This document shows, piece after piece, positions 14,138-22,936 of a stretch of DNA of 27,707 bases. Source of the DNA: Clostridia bacterium. Lineage in GTDB: Bacteria; Bacillota_A; Clostridia; Christensenellales; Aristaeellaceae. A program made the position numbers and the translations under genes. The stretch covers positions 1 to 27,707 of the forward strand of contig JAFUPT010000143.1 of NCBI GenBank assembly GCA_017481065.1, written 5' to 3'. Position 1 is the stretch's first letter, and every line of letters begins with the position of its first letter. The notes beneath the pieces are model-generated. The model was not told the DNA's origin. It ran no database searches and saw only the letters and a list, made by a program, of their open reading frames with translations.

Positions 14138-15168
14138 ACAAGCTGCTGAAACTCTATCGCAAGGATCGCCACATTTCCCGACTGGTCATCATGATCATCG
14201 CGTGGATGGCCTTCATGGCGATTACCCGCTTTGATAAGTTCTACACCGTCATCAACTTCACCACCATGGCGGGCCAGTTCCCGGAGTTCGGTATCATGGC
14301 GCTGGGCGGCATGCTCTGCATGATTACCGGCGGTATTGACCTCTCCTCCGTAGGCATCGCCAATGTTGCCTCCATCCTGATGGGTATGTTCATGAAGTCC
14401 CAGATGCGGGAGGATGGTTCCATCAGCGCAGGCATCATTCTGGTAACCTTCGTGCTGGCCATCGGCATCGGCGCGGTTGTCGGCGGCCTCAATGGCGTGC
14501 TGATTTCCAAGATCAAGATTCCCCCGATCCTGGCAACCCTGGGCGTAAACCAGCTGATTACCGGCGTTTCCATGGTCGTTACCGGTGGTAATGCCGTCAG
14601 CGACCTGCCCACGAATTTCGCCGCAGCCATCAACCAGAAGCTGCTGAAGATCATCCCCGGCAAGCGCGGCATCATGCAGGGCGTTCTGCCTGTGCAGCTG
14701 ATCTTCTTCGTGGTGATCGCCATTATCATCTGGTTCCTGCTGGCACGCACCAGCTACGGCAAGAAGATCTACATGATCGGTACCAACGAAAATGTAGCCC
14801 GCTTCTCCGGCGTAAAGGTGGATCAGATGCTGATCAAGACCTATGCCATGTCCGGTATCTGCGCAGCCATCGGCGGCATGATCATGCTGGCCAACTACAA
14901 TTCCGCCCGTGCGGACTATGGCTCCGTTTATACCCTGCAGTGCATCCTGATCGTCGTTCTCGGCGGCGTGGATCCCAAGGGCGGCCGCGGCAAGATCTCC
15001 GGCGTTCTGCTGGCCATCGTGCTGCTGCGCTTGCTGGAAACCGGCATCAACCGCTTCCCGCAGATCTCCAGCTACTACATCACCCTGATTTATGGCGCAG
15101 TACTGCTGCTGGTCATGGTGCTGAACTACTTTGTAGATCATCCGATCATGCGCAAGAAGAAGGCATAA
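14134..15168 (+). CDS. Sugar-type ABC transporter permease 2
   Basis: The second RbsC/LsrD-like permease, also 344 residues, with about 9 hydrophobic helices. It contains ALGGMLCMITGGIDLSSVGI, the coupling-type segment MIGTNENVARFSGVKVDQ and VVLGGVDPKGGRGKISGVLLA. I place the start at 14134, with AGGAGG about 14120-14126, because the sequence upstream in this frame codes for the end of permease 1 in another frame. The paired permeases imply a heterodimeric membrane channel as in Lsr- and Rha-type importers. It is the last gene of the operon; palindromic repeats and a terminator follow. Confidence 0.93.
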   Translation: MNKLLKLYRKDRHISRLVIMIIAWMAFMAITRFDKFYTVINFTTMAGQFPEFGIMALGGMLCMITGGIDLSSVGIANVASILMGMFMKSQMREDGSISAGIILVTFVLAIGIGAVVGGLNGVLISKIKIPPILATLGVNQLITGVSMVVTGGNAVSDLPTNFAAAINQKLLKIIPGKRGIMQGVLPVQLIFFVVIAIIIWFLLARTSYGKKIYMIGTNENVARFSGVKVDQMLIKTYAMSGICAAIGGMIMLANYNSARADYGSVYTLQCILIVVLGGVDPKGGRGKISGVLLAIVLLRLLETGINRFPQISSYYITLIYGAVLLLVMVLNYFVDHPIMRKKKA

Positions 15169-15177
15169 GGGGAGACG

Positions 15178-15230
15178 TTGGGGACGGTGTTCCCAAACCC
15201 CTTTCTCAGGGGAATGGGTTCCCCTGAGAA
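15178..15230. repeat. Composite palindromic repeat, copy 2
   Basis: Two adjacent palindromes: TTGGGGAC/GTTCCCAA (15178-15196, one wobble) and a 12-bp stem TTCTCAGGGGAA/TTCCCCTGAGAA (15203-15230), joined by ACCCCT. They follow the second permease directly. Confidence 0.75.
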
Positions 15231-15239
15231 CCGTCAGAA

Positions 15240-15268
15240 AAGCCCCTGTCCCGATGGGACAGGGGCTT
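15240..15268 (-). terminator. Hairpin terminator, probably for the pyrophosphatase gene
   Basis: A perfect 13-bp stem (15240-15252 with 15256-15268, loop GAT). In the minus direction it ends GGGGCTTTTCTG, so it fits a terminator for the minus-strand pyrophosphatase transcript better than one for the plus strand. Confidence 0.6.
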
Positions 15269-15330
15269 AAAACATATTGAATAACTCAAGCCAAAGCTGA
15301 CACAGAGCTTGGAGAAATCTATATTTTTAA

Positions 15331-15354
15331 GGCCCGCGTAAGCGGGCCTTTTTT
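15331..15354 (+). terminator. Terminator of the sugar ABC importer operon
   Basis: GGCCCGC/GCGGGCC (15331-15337, 15342-15348) with a GTAA loop is followed by six T residues. Confidence 0.88.
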
Positions 15355-15418
15355 CAGAGGGGGCCAGGGGGAATGATTCCCCCAGGCAGGGATGCTTAAG
15401 GGACGGAGTCCCTTAAGC
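15355..15418. repeat. Composite palindromic repeat, copy 3 (inverted relative to copy 1)
   Basis: GGGGGAAT/ATTCCCCC (15367-15383) and an 11-bp stem GCTTAAGGGAC/GTCCCTTAAGC (15394-15418). Read on the minus strand, the order and spacers match copy 1: GGGAC palindrome, a CCTGCC-type spacer, GGGGAA palindrome, then CCCCTCTG. Confidence 0.82.
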
Positions 15419-15420
15419 CA

Positions 15421-17508
15421 TCAACCAAAGAAGCTGAATGCTACGAACAGGCCGGAGAGCAGGGACGCCACCAGGGAAACAACCGTGATCTGGGTGTTGA
15501 TGGAGGGGCCTGCGGTATCCTTGAAGGGATCGCCTACGGTGTCGCCGATAACGGCAGCCTTGTGGGCTTCGCTGCCCTTGCCGCCTTCATGGCCGGATTC
15601 AACATACTTCTTGGAATTGTCCCAGAGGCCGCCGGAGTTGGACATAAACAGCGCCAGCAGCAGGCCGGAAACGATGTTGCCCAGCAGGAAGCCGCCGACA
15701 GCCTTCGGGCCGCCGATGATGCCTACGCCGATGGTGGCCAGGATGCTCATCAGGCCGGCGGGGATCAGCTCGCGCAGCGCGCCGGTGGTGGCGATATCGA
15801 TGCACTTGCCGTATTCGGGCTTCGCGCCGGGAACGCCTTCGCGCAGGCCCTTGATGGAATTGAACTGGCGATGGATTTCAGCAACCATGCGCTGGGCATT
15901 CTTGTCCACGCCCAGGATCAGCATGGCGGAGAAAACTGCCGGGATAACTGCGCCCACCAGGATGCCGAAGAACACGGTGGGATCCATTACATCGAAGCCG
16001 GTGATGGCTTCCTTGCCAGCGGCGACGAGGGCGGCGTTGACCTCAGACATGAACGCGCCCAGCAGGGAGATAACGGTGAGACCCGCCGCGCTGATGGAGA
16101 AGCCCTTGGTAACGGCCTTTACGGTGTTGCCTGCGCTGTCCAGCTCGTCGGCGATGCGGATGGTTTCTTCGCCCAGCTCGCCCATTTCAGCAAGGCCGCG
16201 GGCATTGTCTACGATGGGGCCGTATGCATCGTTGGAGATGATCATGCCAACGATGGAGAGCATGCCGACTGCGGCCATGGAAATGCCGAAGATGGCGTAG
16301 CCCGGGCCCATGGGCTCACAGAGCTTGTAAGCAACCAGTGCGGAAATGGCGATGCCAACCATGGCGGGCATGGCGGAAATGAAGCCGTATGCCACGCCGG
16401 AGAGGATGGTGAAGGCCGGGCCGCTCTTGGAAGCGGCTGCGCACTTCTTTACGATGGGCTTGGAATCATCGGTGAAGTAGTCGGTGGTGATGCCGATGAT
16501 TACGCCGACCAGCAGGCCTACGCTCGCAGCGCCCCAGATGCGCCAGCTGAAGCCGGGGAAGATCAGGGTCGCGAGTGCGGTCAGCACCATGTAGATGCCG
16601 GTGGTGACATAAGTGGAATTGTTCAGCGCGCTGGTGGGGCTGCCGTTCTTGCCAATGCGGGCGGTGCCGATGCCGATGATGGAGCTCAGCAGGCCGAGCA
16701 CGGCGTAGCAGAACACCATGGATACATTGTTGAACGCGCCGCCGGACAGGGACTGCGCAATAACGATGGCGGAGGTCATGGCCGCCACGTTGGAGTCAAA
16801 CAGGTCCGCGCCCATGCCGGCTACGTCGCCTACGTTGTCGCCTACGTTGTCGGCGATAACGGCGGGGTTGCGGGGGTCATCCTCGGGGATGCCCAGCTCA
16901 ACCTTGCCAGTGAGGTCGGCGGAAACGTCGGCAGTCTTGGTGAAGATGCCGCCGCCTGCCTTGGCAAACAGGGCCAGGGAGCTGGCGCCGAAGGAGAAGC
17001 CCAGCAGGATGGAAGCGTCGCCCACGATCCAGAGCACTGCCGCCACGCCCAGCAGGGAGCAGCCAACCACCAGCAGGCCCATGACGGCGCCGCCGCGGAA
17101 GCCGATCAGGAATGCGGGCTTGATGCCCTTCTGTGCCGCCTCAGCACTGCGGCCGTTGGACAGGCTGGCAACGATGATGCCGATCTTGCCGGCGATGGCG
17201 GAAAGCACGGTGCCGGCGATGTAGGAGAGGGCCATGGCGATGTTGTCGCCTGCGCCGTTCTTCCAGATCGGAGTGGGCAGGAAGATGAGGATCAATACTG
17301 CCACAACCAGGGCGAAGATGGCCAGGATCTTGTATTCGCGTCCCATAAAGGTGTTTGCACCTTCGCGAATCAGCTGGGCAACTTCAATAATCTTTTTGTT
17401 CTGGATTTTCTGCTTCTTTACCCAAAGATACAGGTAAGCAGCATAGGCGAATGCGATGATCGCCGTCAAAAATGAGAGACCGTAGAAGAGTGTGAGATGT
17501 TGTTCCAT
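15421..17508 (-). CDS. hppA: Membrane-bound ion-translocating pyrophosphatase
   Basis: An integral membrane enzyme that hydrolyses pyrophosphate and pumps H+ and/or Na+ outward, conserving energy in anaerobes. The 695-residue protein has about 16 hydrophobic helices and the full catalytic core: DDPRNPAVIADNVGDNVGD (210-228), and near the C-terminus DTVGDPFKDTAGPS. The motif GNTVKAVTKG has Lys464 and Thr467, the pair that marks K+-independent enzymes; K+-dependent members have Ala and Gly or Thr. K+-independent members are generally H+ pumps. In helix 6 the usual semi-conserved Glu is Asp (DLFDSN, Asp238), so ion specificity is not fully secure. The gene is a monocistronic minus-strand unit with a consensus promoter and a long structured leader. 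RBS GGGGAGG at 17514-17520. It could help energise the poorly exergonic pathways encoded around it. Confidence 0.95.
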   Translation of the reverse strand: MEQHLTLFYGLSFLTAIIAFAYAAYLYLWVKKQKIQNKKIIEVAQLIREGANTFMGREYKILAIFALVVAVLILIFLPTPIWKNGAGDNIAMALSYIAGTVLSAIAGKIGIIVASLSNGRSAEAAQKGIKPAFLIGFRGGAVMGLLVVGCSLLGVAAVLWIVGDASILLGFSFGASSLALFAKAGGGIFTKTADVSADLTGKVELGIPEDDPRNPAVIADNVGDNVGDVAGMGADLFDSNVAAMTSAIVIAQSLSGGAFNNVSMVFCYAVLGLLSSIIGIGTARIGKNGSPTSALNNSTYVTTGIYMVLTALATLIFPGFSWRIWGAASVGLLVGVIIGITTDYFTDDSKPIVKKCAAASKSGPAFTILSGVAYGFISAMPAMVGIAISALVAYKLCEPMGPGYAIFGISMAAVGMLSIVGMIISNDAYGPIVDNARGLAEMGELGEETIRIADELDSAGNTVKAVTKGFSISAAGLTVISLLGAFMSEVNAALVAAGKEAITGFDVMDPTVFFGILVGAVIPAVFSAMLILGVDKNAQRMVAEIHRQFNSIKGLREGVPGAKPEYGKCIDIATTGALRELIPAGLMSILATIGVGIIGGPKAVGGFLLGNIVSGLLLALFMSNSGGLWDNSKKYVESGHEGGKGSEAHKAAVIGDTVGDPFKDTAGPSINTQITVVSLVASLLSGLFVAFSFFG

Positions 17509-17520
17509 AACGAATGCCTC

Positions 17521-17706
17521 CCCATAATTTTTTTCGGATAAGCCTGATCCGTATCCCGAAGAAGCAAAAGAGGCAGCAACTGCGGGTGCAGCTCTGCCTC
17601 TTTTGCTTGCAAGGACGGCAAAAAACGCCGCCGTATGCTGTTCAATCGAGATAAATCAACGGCATATCGCCATTGATGCCAGACTCCACCACTTATCCGA
17701 TTATAT
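17521..17706 (-). ncRNA. Structured 5' leader of the pyrophosphatase mRNA, candidate regulatory RNA
   Basis: Read as minus-strand RNA starting near 17702. CGGATAAG at the very 5' end (17699-17692) can pair with CTTATCCG (17542-17535), closing a domain of about 165 nt. Inside are ATCAATGGC/GCCGTTGAT (17677-17669 with 17663-17655, one wobble, 5-nt loop), ACGGC/GCCGT (17634-17630 with 17619-17615) and a 15-bp perfect stem (17608-17594 with 17576-17562) extended by CTGC/GCAG. The 3' strand of the closing helix can instead pair locally with CGGAT (17551-17547), giving two exclusive states just upstream of the ribosome binding site. I recognise no known riboswitch class. Confidence 0.5.
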
Positions 17707-17708
17707 TT

Positions 17709-17737
17709 ATTATATCCAATTGACCATATAATGTCAA
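17709..17737 (-). promoter_or_regulatory. Perfect consensus promoter of the pyrophosphatase gene
   Basis: On the minus strand TTGACA (17732-17737) and TATAAT (17709-17714) are separated by exactly 17 bp. This predicts a start near 17702 and a leader of about 190 nt. Confidence 0.85.
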
Positions 17738-17760
17738 TATAAATCTGTTGAAACGGCCAA

Positions 17761-17792
17761 AAATAAAAAGGAGCGCTGGGTTCAGCGCTCCT
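17761..17792 (-). terminator. Terminator of the methylaspartate ammonia-lyase operon
   Basis: On the minus strand AGGAGCGCTG/CAGCGCTCCT (17792-17783, 17778-17769) with an AACC loop is followed by TTTTATTT. Confidence 0.92.
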
Positions 17793-17807
17793 CTGATGCA
17801 TGCTGTC

Positions 17808-19061
17808 TTACTTTGACTTCTTTGCGTTGCGGATGGCCAGGATGCGCTCCATCTCGTTGTAGACGATCATGAAGCCCTCGTCCACGCCCATGCCGGGCTT
17901 GGCGAGAATCTGGTCCGGCTGGGTAGCCATGGCGCAGTTTACGCAAACCTGGGCGCTGCGGTCGGTCTCGTTGCAGGTGCCGCCCTGGTAGGCGCCGATG
18001 CCCTTTTCCTTGCAGTAGAGCACCGCTTCAATGGTGTTGTTCACGCCGCCGAGGTCGGGGGTCTTGATCTGCACCATGTGGCCGGCCTTGGCGTCGGCGA
18101 AGAGCTTGATATCCTCGAGGGTGTTGCACCATTCGTCGGCAACCAGCTCCACATCGCAGCCGCGCTTGTCCAGCTCGGCAGTCAGGCCCGCGAGGGCCTC
18201 GATCTGGGTTTCGCGGTCACAGTCGCAGTCCATGGGGCCTTCGATGCGCAGGTGGAAGGGCTTGGCCAGCTTGCCCAGCTCCTCGATGTAATCGGCCATG
18301 TCCTTGTAGTTGTTGTTGCCGAACACCTGGCCGATGGTGCCGTAGCAGTCGATGTGCAGCACGGGGGAATAATCCTCGCTGTGGCGGTGGGTCACGATGC
18401 GGTTGCTGAGCCACTTTACATACTCGGCCAGCTTTTCACCCTTCTCGCCCAGCTTGTCGTGCACATTGTTGATCAGGGCGTGGGGCAGAACCTGCGCGCC
18501 CTTGATGATCATCTTATCGGAATTGTCGTAGCGGTCATCGCCGGACTGGGTGAAGATCGGGATGGGCTTCTCGCTCACGGTGCAGCCGTATTCATCGGCC
18601 ACAACTTCGCACATCAGGCGGCCGGTTGCCTTGGCAACTGCATCCAGCAGTGCCTGGGAAACGCCGTAGCGGATGGCGGTGTGCAATCTCTTGCCATCAA
18701 TTTCGATGGCTTCCATGTCTGCGGCCAGCTTGCGGAAGTTATCGGCTTCCTTGCCGACGAGCTGAGGCTTGATGTGCTCCTCGATCAGCGGGATGAAGTC
18801 CTTGGCCAGGAACAGGGGATCACGTCCGCCTGCGCCGCTGTACTGCACTGCCGCACAGTCGCCGTAGGCAATCTGGCCGTCTTCAAGGATGAGCATCACG
18901 GAGATGGATTCGCCGGCCTGGCGCACCGCGGTGAAGCCGTCGGTCACGGGAGTGCCCACATAGAACACGCCGTCATGGCCTGCACCCTGCTTGATGGCGC
19001 GCTGGTCGTCAAAGTAGAAGCCGGTGCGGCCCTTGGAACATACGACATCGATAATTTTCAT
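17808..19061 (-). CDS. mal: Methylaspartate ammonia-lyase
   Basis: Removes ammonia from (2S,3S)-3-methylaspartate to give mesaconate, the second step of glutamate fermentation by the methylaspartate route. It belongs to the enolase superfamily. The 417-residue protein is close to the size of the Clostridium tetanomorphum enzyme and keeps its active-site pattern: His194, the metal ligands Asp238 (HIDCYG), Glu274 (RIEGPMD) and Asp309 (VADEW), the catalytic Lys333 (QIKTPDLGG), and the GGTCNETDRSA segment. RBS GGAGG lies about 7 nt upstream. It is the last gene of the glmS-glmL-glmE-mal group, separated from glmE by 294 bp of palindromic sequence in which I found no convincing promoter, so expression may depend on read-through. 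Confidence 0.96.
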   Translation of the reverse strand: MKIIDVVCSKGRTGFYFDDQRAIKQGAGHDGVFYVGTPVTDGFTAVRQAGESISVMLILEDGQIAYGDCAAVQYSGAGGRDPLFLAKDFIPLIEEHIKPQLVGKEADNFRKLAADMEAIEIDGKRLHTAIRYGVSQALLDAVAKATGRLMCEVVADEYGCTVSEKPIPIFTQSGDDRYDNSDKMIIKGAQVLPHALINNVHDKLGEKGEKLAEYVKWLSNRIVTHRHSEDYSPVLHIDCYGTIGQVFGNNNYKDMADYIEELGKLAKPFHLRIEGPMDCDCDRETQIEALAGLTAELDKRGCDVELVADEWCNTLEDIKLFADAKAGHMVQIKTPDLGGVNNTIEAVLYCKEKGIGAYQGGTCNETDRSAQVCVNCAMATQPDQILAKPGMGVDEGFMIVYNEMERILAIRNAKKSK

Positions 19062-19091
19062 TGTATTTGCCTCCGATTGTTGGTGGTGTGT

Positions 19092-19198
19092 CCAAGGGGC
19101 TCTGCCCCTTGGAACCCCGCCAGAGGACGCTGTCCTCTGGACTTCTGCTCAAGGGACATCGTCCCTTGAGAATCCCATGCTGCGATGCTTCGCATCGC
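19092..19198. repeat. Composite palindromic repeat, copy 4
   Basis: Four palindromes in a row: CCAAGGGGC/GCCCCTTGG (19092-19112), CCAGAGGAC/GTCCTCTGG (19120-19140), CTCAAGGGAC/GTCCCTTGAG (19148-19170) and GCGATGC/GCATCGC (19182-19198). Spacers are AACCCCG, ACTTCTG and AATCCCATGCT. It lies between mal and glmE. Confidence 0.85.
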
Positions 19199-19235
19199 TG
19201 GGAAAAGAAATGATGGGAGAAATCATGCTTGGAAT

Positions 19236-19345
19236 CATTTCCGGCGACATCTGCGGCGGAAATGCAAGATTTTCGTGCAGGCAGTTCACTGCCGATAAGA
19301 AAATCTGAGGGGGATGTAGTGAAGGGGGAAGGATTCCCCCTTCAC
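19236..19345. repeat. Two further palindromes downstream of glmE
   Basis: CATTTCCG/CGGAAATG (19236-19264) and a 12-bp stem GTGAAGGGGGAA/TTCCCCCTTCAC with a GGA loop (19319-19345). The latter follows the glmE stop codon on the minus strand and has the GGGGGAA core seen in other copies. It lacks a T run in the minus direction, so it is not a classical terminator. With copy 4 this fills the 294-bp mal-glmE gap. Confidence 0.7.
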
Positions 19346-19355
19346 AAGCAAAGCG

Positions 19356-20804
19356 TTATCTCGGCCGTCCGACCAGGAAGCCCTTGCCGATGGAATATAC
19401 ATCATCGATAACCATCTGGAAGGAAGCCTTGCGGTTTTCAAACTTTGCGCGCTCCTCGATCTTGGCGATGTGGAAGTCCTTCAGATCCTGGCTGAAGGGC
19501 AGGTTGCCGAAGTTCAGGATGCGGACGGCGCCGTTGTTGTCGCGTGCGGGCAGCATAAGTCCCGCATTTGCGCGGCAGGGCGCGAAGGGAACATCCAGCG
19601 CGCCGGATTCCACGCCGCGGCACACGCCCACTGCGATATCGCCGCCGCCCAGCTCGAAGCACTTGTCCACGATGGCGCGGGTCTCCTGGCGGATGATTTC
19701 CTTCTCATCCTCCAGCTCCTTGCCCTTGAAGCTCTGGTCCTTGAGCATGTTTACCACCTGCTTGGTGCAGCGCAGGCCCTGGGCGTTGGCTTCCATGGTG
19801 GGGATGCCGACGGCCTCGTGGGGGGTCTTTACGATCACCTTGGTGGCCTTGGAGAGACCGGCGATCATGCTGCCCATGGAGATTACGCCGAATGCCTTGG
19901 CTTCATCCGCCGGGAAGCCGCCCATCCACTGGTGGAGCACGGTGGTGACGGTCACATCATCGTAGCCGTACTTGTGCAGGTATTCATCGGTCAGCTCCTC
20001 GAGGGTATGTACAGCCGCGATATCCTGAACAAGGTTGCCGCACTGGCCGTAGCCCACGGTCACGTTCTTCACGCCCTGCTCGGCAGCCAGCAGTGCTTCG
20101 ATGATGGCCACTGCGTGGCTCACGCAGGGGGGAACCAGGGTGCCGGTCAGCGGGCCATAGGGCTCGCGGTTGATCGGAACGCCCATCTCCTCATAGAGGC
20201 CGGTGAGGCGGTCTACATACTGCCAGTCGCGGATGGTGCGCTCCATGGGAACGTTCTTGCAGTAGGGCAGGTTGTAAGATACGCCGCCGCCCTCGTAGCT
20301 GGTGAAGCCGCCGGCGTAGGTAACCTCGGCCAGCAGGCGCGCATCCGGCGTGCCGTGACGGATCTGCACCGGCACATTTACGCTCTCGATCACCTCGCGG
20401 CACTTTGCCACGCCGTGGTTCACTGCCGGGAAGCCGTTCAGCATGGCGCGGTCCAGGCGCAGGGATTCGTTGATGCCGTTGTCCGCTTCCTTATAGCGGT
20501 TCTGGCGGGTGTAGGAATCGATGGTGGTGGGCAGCAGGTCCGCCTCGCCAAACTTTTCCAGGTGCTGCAGCAGCTCGATGTGGCGCTCCACCACCGGCAC
20601 GCCCGCGCGGGGCTGGATCAGGGTGCGGCCTTCCTGCTTGGCCTTGGAGAGCTTCTTGGAGAAGATGCGGTTCTCGGGCATGGACTTGTGGTAGGCCACG
20701 GCCTCCTCAAGGTTTACGTCCTTGCCGGTGGGCCACTGGTTCAGCACTTCCTTGCGCAGCGCTTCAAATTCGGCCTCGGGGATGCGCTTATTCTTTATAT
20801 CCAT
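19356..20804 (-). CDS. glmE: Glutamate mutase epsilon (E) subunit
   Basis: The catalytic TIM-barrel subunit of the adenosylcobalamin-dependent mutase that interconverts glutamate and 3-methylaspartate. With the start at 20804 the protein is 482 residues. It keeps the substrate-binding Arg residues at 66 (QPRAG), 100 (SYTR) and 149 (IRHGTPD) and the catalytic Glu171 (YEGGG), at the same numbering as the Clostridium cochlearium enzyme. That agreement is the main reason for preferring ATG 20804 over an in-frame TTG at 20813, which is almost on top of the AAGGAG sequence. The 5' end overlaps the end of glmL by 17 bp. The protein needs GlmS for cobalamin binding and GlmL for reactivation, both encoded immediately upstream. 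Confidence 0.96.
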   Translation of the reverse strand: MDIKNKRIPEAEFEALRKEVLNQWPTGKDVNLEEAVAYHKSMPENRIFSKKLSKAKQEGRTLIQPRAGVPVVERHIELLQHLEKFGEADLLPTTIDSYTRQNRYKEADNGINESLRLDRAMLNGFPAVNHGVAKCREVIESVNVPVQIRHGTPDARLLAEVTYAGGFTSYEGGGVSYNLPYCKNVPMERTIRDWQYVDRLTGLYEEMGVPINREPYGPLTGTLVPPCVSHAVAIIEALLAAEQGVKNVTVGYGQCGNLVQDIAAVHTLEELTDEYLHKYGYDDVTVTTVLHQWMGGFPADEAKAFGVISMGSMIAGLSKATKVIVKTPHEAVGIPTMEANAQGLRCTKQVVNMLKDQSFKGKELEDEKEIIRQETRAIVDKCFELGGGDIAVGVCRGVESGALDVPFAPCRANAGLMLPARDNNGAVRILNFGNLPFSQDLKDFHIAKIEERAKFENRKASFQMVIDDVYSIGKGFLVGRPR

Positions 20805-22179
20805 TGTTTTCAAGCTCCTTCTTCATGATGCGCAGCGCGGTCTGGGGCGCGTACTCGGCAAGCAGGCCCATGGCTGCGATTATGTACTTTCGATCCACGC
20901 GGATGGTGGCCTTCATCGGCTTCAGCGACATCAGCGCGGCGGGGGAGTAGAGTGCATGGGAAGCGATTTCATCCGTCCGTGCGGTGCGGATCAGGCTGCC
21001 GCCGGTCACGATCACCTGCTGCACCTTGCGCAGGTCCTTGCCGGACTGTACATAGGTGAGCCCCATCAGCGTGTAGGTTTCCTCCATGGAGCCTGCGTGG
21101 CGGGTGACGGCGGTTTCAATCGCGAGGGATGCGAGGGCGTAGTCCAGCATTTCCAGCTCCGTGCCGGGCTCGGGAACGAGCTCGGTATTTTCAGAGAGCA
21201 TCTCCACCAGCGCGCGGCATTTCTCTTCCGGCAGGCCGGAGAGCTGGCTCACCCGCTTCATGCCGGCGGCCTCCACAATGCCGTGGATGGAATAGCGCAT
21301 GCCGATATCGCCCTCAACGGTGCGCTTTGCATAGGGCTCGGGCAGCCCCTTGTATACGGTGGAAGAATCGGCGGGCATGCCGTCCGCCATGGAATAGATA
21401 TCCGTGGTGGCGCCGCCCACATCCACGGCGATCAGATCGCCGATGCCGGCTTCGCCTTCGCAGCCGCCTGCCAGCAGCTCCATGGCGCACATCACGGCGG
21501 AGGGAGTGGGCATCAGTATGCCGTTGATCAGCGATGCGGCCTTGCTGAGCCCCTTGGCCTGGATGATGCGGTTTAAGAAGATATCCCGAATTTTCAGCCG
21601 CGTGGGCTCGGTGTTCAAAACGCCGAACTTCGGCATCACGTTTTCAACGATATGCACCTCATGGCCTGCGAGGATGCGTTCACACTCCCGCGCGGCAGAG
21701 CGGTTGCCCGCGATCACCACCGGGAAGGAGAAATCCACCGATGCCAGCATCTTCGCGTTGTGCAGTATGCATTCGCTGTTGCCGCCGTCGGTGCCGCCCA
21801 CCAGCAGGAAGATGTCCGGGTTGATGGACAGGATTTCTGCGATGTCGTCCTCGGTGAGCTGGAAGGAATACACCTTCAGCACCTTTGCACCCGCGCCGAG
21901 GCTGGCCTGCCTGGCTGCCTCCGCAGTGAGCTCGGGAACGAGGCCGCTGGTGATCATCCTGAGACCCCCGGCAGCGGAGGAGCAGGCGTAGCGGGCGGTG
22001 AATTCCAGATGCCCGGTCTTCTCCTCCAGCTTCTTAAGGGCGTTTTCCAGCCCTTCGCCGATATCCGTCTGGATCGTGGTATAGGAATCAGCCGTGCCCA
22101 GCAGGCGCTCGGCCTCGAGGTCTACGGCGGTCACTTTGGTGTAAGTGCTGCCGAAATCAATCAGCAGTACCGGCTTCAT
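20788..22179 (-). CDS. glmL: Glutamate mutase reactivating ATPase GlmL/MutL
   Basis: A 463-residue ATPase of the actin/hexokinase/Hsp70 fold, thought to release damaged cobalamin and maintain glutamate mutase. The phosphate-1 motif [11 protein letters not shown] (residues 5-15) and phosphate-2 motif [10 protein letters not shown] (251-260) are intact, and [10 protein letters not shown] (125-134) is typical of the family. The start overlaps the glmS stop by four bases (ATGA), implying translational coupling, and its end overlaps the start of glmE. The position between glmS and glmE is the classic order in glutamate-fermenting clostridia. Confidence 0.95.
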   Translation of the reverse strand: MKPVLLIDFGSTYTKVTAVDLEAERLLGTADSYTTIQTDIGEGLENALKKLEEKTGHLEFTARYACSSAAGGLRMITSGLVPELTAEAARQASLGAGAKVLKVYSFQLTEDDIAEILSINPDIFLLVGGTDGGNSECILHNAKMLASVDFSFPVVIAGNRSAARECERILAGHEVHIVENVMPKFGVLNTEPTRLKIRDIFLNRIIQAKGLSKAASLINGILMPTPSAVMCAMELLAGGCEGEAGIGDLIAVDVGGATTDIYSMADGMPADSSTVYKGLPEPYAKRTVEGDIGMRYSIHGIVEAAGMKRVSQLSGLPEEKCRALVEMLSENTELVPEPGTELEMLDYALASLAIETAVTRHAGSMEETYTLMGLTYVQSGKDLRKVQQVIVTGGSLIRTARTDEIASHALYSPAALMSLKPMKATIRVDRKYIIAAMGLLAEYAPQTALRIMKKELENNGYKE

Positions 22180-22601
22180 GCCTGTTCATCCTCCATGTGC
22201 AAAAGCTCGCGCAGGGCTTCGATGGTGGTTTCCGGCAGGGTGTTCGGCGGGAAGGCGCGGTCAAAGCCCATCTCCTTGAAGCGCTTCTCCACATCCTCAA
22301 ACTTCTGCTTGCCGATTACGATGTTGCCGCCTACCAGCAGCGGAATGCCCTTCAGGCCCGCTTCATCGCATTTTTCGCGCATACCGCGGCAGTCCAGCTC
22401 GCCCTGGCCGTACAGGGAAGAGATCACGATGGCGTCCGCTGCGGATTCGATGGCTGCGGCAATGTATTCCTCCTGGGATACCATCACGCCGAGATTGACT
22501 ACGTCAAAGCCTGCCTCGGTGAAGGCATGGTAGAGGATCTTGTTGCCAACGGCATGAACGTCCGCTCCGATTACGCCGATAACCAGAGTTTTCTTCTTCA
22601 T
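22176..22601 (-). CDS. glmS: Glutamate mutase sigma (S) subunit, cobalamin-binding
   Basis: The small cobalamin-binding subunit with a Rossmann-like fold. Of 141 residues, it shows the base-off/His-on signature D14-x-H16-x2-G19 (GADVHAVGN), the SSLYGQG loop (about 62-68) and the GGNIVIG loop. These are the three elements that bind the lower ligand and nucleotide tail. RBS AAAGGAG is about 10 nt upstream. It is the first gene of the glmS-glmL-glmE set, but it lies 335 bp downstream of the ATPase gene that precedes it on the same strand. That gap is filled with palindromic repeats and shows no clear promoter. Confidence 0.96.
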   Translation of the reverse strand: MKKKTLVIGVIGADVHAVGNKILYHAFTEAGFDVVNLGVMVSQEEYIAAAIESAADAIVISSLYGQGELDCRGMREKCDEAGLKGIPLLVGGNIVIGKQKFEDVEKRFKEMGFDRAFPPNTLPETTIEALRELLHMEDEQA

Positions 22602-22670
22602 TGCTTGCGACTCCTTTGTTCAAAATGGATTCTTTTCCATGTTGGGTTGTGGTTGGGGACGGGGGTTACG

Positions 22671-22748
22671 CCAGGGGCGCCGCCCCTGGAACCCCGCTTA
22701 AGGGACATTGTCCCTTAAGAATCCCATGCAGGCGATGCGCAGCATCGC
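22671..22748. repeat. Composite palindromic repeat, copy 5
   Basis: Three palindromes: CCAGGGGC/GCCCCTGG (22671-22689), CTTAAGGGAC/GTCCCTTAAG (22697-22719) and GCGATGC/GCATCGC (22732-22748). Spacers AACCCCG and AATCCCATGCAG closely match copy 4, including the flanking CTGGG after the last stem. Confidence 0.85.
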
Positions 22749-22817
22749 TGGGGATTATTTGGCGGAATGCGGGCATCACGCCCTGCATTCTGTTTCGGTT
22801 GGAGGAAGAATCCGTAG

Positions 22818-22839
22818 GGCGGCTTGCCCACAAGCCGCC
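22818..22839. repeat. Palindrome of a different type upstream of glmS
   Basis: A perfect 9-bp stem GGCGGCTTG/CAAGCCGCC with a CCCA loop, flanked by CCGTAG. It has no T run and does not share the spacers of the composite repeats. The remainder of the 335-bp gap 22602-22936 shows no gene or convincing promoter. Confidence 0.6.
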
Positions 22840-22936
22840 GTAAACTATCTTCCTGCAGACTGCGCTACTTCCGTCACGATTTGCTTTACAGAGGTATCAG
22901 AAGGCAGCGCCTCCTGCGTGTCCCTGCGCGTTTTCC

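Noticed and set aside
13795..15141. Open frame of 448 codons on the minus strand across both permease genes
   Set aside because: It spans the junction of two clearly coding permeases and gives a Gln/His/Asp-rich product unlike any family.
10448..15168. Assignment of the ABC operon as the Lsr autoinducer-2 importer
   Set aside because: The subunits fit the wider ribose/rhamnose/AI-2 group, but no lsrK, lsrF, lsrG or lsrR gene is present and binding-site residues cannot be judged by eye, so only a class-level call is given.
15562..17475. Open frame of 637 codons on the plus strand, antisense to the pyrophosphatase
   Set aside because: Same codon-bias effect; the composition is dominated by Gly, Ala, Asp and His and there is no RBS or motif.
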